Positions 61,684 through 64,000 of a stretch of 64,000 nt of DNA are shown one piece after another. This stretch comes from Tridacna crocea (taxonomy: Eukaryota; Mollusca; Bivalvia; Cardiida; Cardiidae): positions 10,877,501 to 10,941,500 of the forward strand of contig OX031072.1 of the NCBI GenBank assembly GCA_943736015.1, in the 5' to 3' direction. How positions within the stretch are numbered: position 1 is the stretch's first letter; each line of letters opens with the position of its first letter. Both the position numbers and the translations under genes were made by a program. The notes under the pieces were generated by a model. That model was not told the DNA's origin and searched no databases. It saw only the letters and a list, made by a program, of their open reading frames with translations.

Positions 61684-61724
<41 letters not shown>
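61684..61724. repeat. G homopolymer, 41 bases
   Basis: Uninterrupted G run followed by CGGGGGAGGGAGG. Preceded by a family A left-end scrap (61580-61640). Confidence 0.9.
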
Positions 61725-61734
61725 CGGGGGAGGG

Positions 61735-61973
61735 AGGATACTGACTACAGAACAAACATATTAAACATCGATTCTTTGTTTTTTCCCAAACAATCTAGTC
61801 CTTATTTCTAGGTTGAGTTGGTTTTAAAAAATTACAAAGAATTGCGTTTCGATCTATTTGTCAAAAGATACGAAAATTTATTAATATATAGGCATTTTAG
61901 AGATAAATGCTTAAAGACAACACCATTATTCAAACCTGAACAAATTTTGATATAAATGTCTTTGGTCTAGGGT
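61735..61973. other. Short non-genic stretch
   Basis: Nothing recognised. Confidence 0.35.
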
Positions 61974-62206
61974 TTAACCCATTACCACACAATCCCTACT
62001 TTTGACGCCCCTGAGAAAGAATTAAGCCTTTAGAAAACATTGTGGGAAAAGGAGAAAATGCTGGTAACCAGCATTTTCTCCTTTTCCCACAATGTTTTCT
62101 ACCATTCACAAAACAAATTTCAAATTTTCAGTCACTTTTATTTTGTCGTCTGCAAATGCTTTCAATTTAGAACAGTCTGAAATATTGTTGTTTGGTAATG
62201 GGTTAA
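61974..62206 (-). mobile_element. Family A TTAA MITE
   Basis: TTAACCCATTACCACACAAT ... TTTGGTAATGGGTTAA. Hairpin 62033-62099 is perfect: 33-bp arms and one central base. Confidence 0.93.
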
Positions 62207-62239
62207 AACATTTTGGAATATACTGTTACCCAGTGGTTA

Positions 62240-62445
62240 ATTGTTAGTTTATGTCGTGTACAACGCCATTTTCAACATTATTACAGTTATATCGTGGGGG
62301 CCAGTCTACGTATAGATCCATGCTTTCCTAGAATTTCTTCTACAAAGGATTGACGGAAGACGTATAATGTTAGGATTCATTCTTCTCTCACTGCCGAGCT
62401 GTCTTTCACGAGGGTTATGTGGGACGGTGCAGCCAGTCATTATCA
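62240..62445 (-). mobile_element. SINE fragment, reversed (S14)
   Basis: ACGCCATTTTCAACATTATT, TTATATCGTGGGGGCCAGTC, CATGCTTTCCTAGAATTTC, TTCATTCTTCTCTCACTGCC. Confidence 0.7.
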
Positions 62446-62785
62446 GTCCCGCTAGATGGCATTGTACAAATACACATCTATCTAACTTGGGCGTTCTGGG
62501 TATAGAATCGGACTACTTTTCTACGCGACAACCGTTACCTTGAATTTCTAACTAGAATAAACGTTTACTCAACGCGACCTAGTGCGACTCATTCAACTAT
62601 GATCAGCTAGCATGTAACCTATGCACCGTCCATCTATTAAAGCAGTCCCTACAGGTTTGGGTAATAGCTTCGGTGTAAGCCCTACTTTTCCCTAGTATAT
62701 GGGATCGGTGATGAGTCATAGCAGACAGGTAAAATCTTCGAAGAATATGACATGCGCAGACAACGTGCAGCCACTGCGAAGCTTG
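62446..62785 (+). repeat. R dispersed repeat, copy 5
   Basis: CCCGCTAGATGGCATTGTAC ... GATCAGCTAGCATGTAACC ... CCCTAGTATATGGGATCGGTG ... ATGCGCAGACAACG. Abuts the SINE fragment, as copy 3 does. Confidence 0.8.
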
Positions 62786-62981
62786 TATAGGTGCGCTGGC
62801 CGCCGCGGTAGAACTAAAACAATGACCATATACGACCAAATACGCTATATAAACTAGACCAAACGTATGTGTAAACAATGGGTTGAAATTTGCAGGGACT
62901 TGAAACTTTGTTTCATATGAAATATTGTTTAAAGCCGAGTTAATCCCTCATTCAAACAAACAACAAATGGATTTGAAAGGT

Positions 62982-63167
62982 TTAACCTATTTTCATTAGG
63001 ATAGTAAAAGCCAAAATACTGTCATTTCAAAGTCAAGACTTTGGGAATGATACTCCCTTATCAGGCAGTGTAGATCCAAGATCAGACTACACGTTCTGTG
63101 CAGTCTGATCTTGATTTACACTGTCCACAAAAGGTCAGTGCGTCGCGCAGAGCAGCTTAAGCGTTAA
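62982..63167 (-). mobile_element. Family B TTAA MITE, reversed
   Basis: TTAACCTATTTTCATTAGG, GGCAGTGTAGATCCAAGATC, TGCAGTCTGATCTTGATTTA, GCAGCTTAAGCGTTAA. Confidence 0.83.
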
Positions 63168-63649
63168 GAAAATTGTCAAATTATCTCCCTTTGCTGACAA
63201 AGTCGGTTTTATTACGGCAGTTATCTCCCTTCGTCAACGAGCTGTTGTTTTGAAAGAAACTCGATATGTACAACGAGAATCAGAAGCCCGAGCCGATAGT
63301 AGGGAAAAAATTTACACCAAATTGAGAAAATGTAACTATGCCGACCTGTATTACACATATGCCAGTGCTTGATGTTTGTTGTGCATTGAGGTATATCGGG
63401 AAGTTAAACCACTGCCGGAAGAAATTACGAAACTTTCAGATTTTGGAGGTTATTATTGAGATTTAGATTTAAAAGAATTTTCGAAGAACTGTATGTAGTG
63501 CCCGGACAAGAAATAACTAGATTATGGAAATTTTCATGGTGTTTTTGCCTACTATAGTTCAGTATTTATCATAAGAGATAATTCAGACTTTTGTTGAAAG
63601 AAGAACAAGGTAGATGTTGCTTTGGGGAATTCATACGATTTGTCGTGTT
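63168..63649. other. Non-genic stretch
   Basis: No gene or element recognised; a short direct repeat TTATCTCCCTT at 63181 and 63221. Confidence 0.35.
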
Positions 63650-63773
63650 ATTAAGGTAGATAGCATTGTACGAAAAGAATGCTGGTTACTAGCATTTTGT
63701 CCTTTTCCCACAATATTTTCAAAAGTGATCTTCCCCAAAGTTATTGAAAACTGATTATTTGGTAAAGGGTAAA
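63650..63773 (+). mobile_element. Family A MITE, hairpin and right part
   Basis: GATAGCATTGTACGAAAAG, GGTTACTAGCATTTTGTCC, CCCACAATATTTTCAAAAG, TATTTGGTAAAGGGTAAA. Confidence 0.65.
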
Positions 63774-63829
63774 ATGTTGCGCTGCTAGCTAAATGAATTA
63801 GACTTTTTGATAGGATGTACATTTTTACA

Positions 63830-64000
63830 TTTGAGACATGCTCTTTGAAAAACGGGGCTTAATGCATCTCCGTGATCCATGGTAGCAAACCACCCATCAC
63901 ATGCTTTAGCCATCCTTTTTAACATCGGCCTCAATCCTGAGGTAGACTGGTCCTTTGACATACAGAACAATTTACCAATAGAGAAAAGTTTCGGCCCAGG
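63830..64000. mobile_element. D element, cut by window end
   Basis: GACATGCTCTTTGAAAAACG, GGGCTTAATGCATCTCCGTG, GTAGACTGGTCCTTTGACAT, AGAAAAGTTTCGGCCCAGG. Confidence 0.65.

Overview
The window looks like a repeat-rich piece of a marine invertebrate nuclear genome, most likely a heterodont bivalve. The support is spliced genes with GT-AG introns, no operons, AT-rich DNA, tRNA-derived SINEs with a shared 3' domain, and an extreme density of small palindromic non-autonomous transposons. The species call is inference; no species marker is present. Only four protein-coding genes are supported, all on the + strand.

Genes. Three genes at about 17.5-20.0, 26.1-27.8 and 31.8-34.6 kb encode small type I membrane proteins. 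Each has a signal peptide, one or two cysteine-rich domains with the exact BCMA/TACI-type spacing C-x12-C-x2-C-x3-C-x7-C-x3-C, one transmembrane helix and a short tail without a death domain. I read them as a cluster of TNF-receptor-superfamily-like receptors. Genes 1 and 2 (one CRD, two exons) lie in two units of a tandem duplication (about 14.1-21.8 and 21.85-30.46 kb). Gene 3 (two CRDs, three exons) is more diverged. All coding introns are phase 1. The fourth gene (53.8-57.2 kb, three coding exons, 519 aa) is a histidine acid phosphatase closest to 2-phosphoxylose phosphatase 1 (PXYLP1), a Golgi type II enzyme of the proteoglycan linker pathway.

Repeats. Names used here: family A = about 230-bp TTAA-flanked MITE (ends TTAACCC[TA]TTACC) with a central hairpin of 33-bp arms built on AACATTGTGGGAAAAGG; family B = about 210-bp TTAA MITE (ends TTAACCCTTAGGCTGC / CAGGATAAGGGTTAA) with hairpin GATCAGACTGCAC...; family C = about 230-bp TTAA MITE with a related hairpin (AACATTGTGACAAAAGG); D, E and F = palindromic elements; R = about 330-bp dispersed repeat; SINE = tRNA-derived. 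TTAA target sites and CCCTT termini suggest piggyBac-type mobilisation. Chains of elements sharing one TTAA, a nested insertion and an empty/filled site pair are visible.

Layout. 0-14 kb: no recognised gene; MITEs, a TTCGATCC-type low-complexity tract and one SINE. 14-30.5 kb: duplicated units with genes 1 and 2. 31-34.6 kb: gene 3, whose stop codon overlaps a family A target site. 35-53 kb: non-genic, with a 51-54-bp satellite, MITEs, SINEs and a rearranged mariner remnant. 53.7-57.3 kb: phosphatase gene. 57.3-64 kb: MITEs, SINE fragments, a 5'-truncated LINE tail and a long G tract. Other open reading frames of 60-176 codons fall in repeats or show no domain, and I do not treat them as genes.
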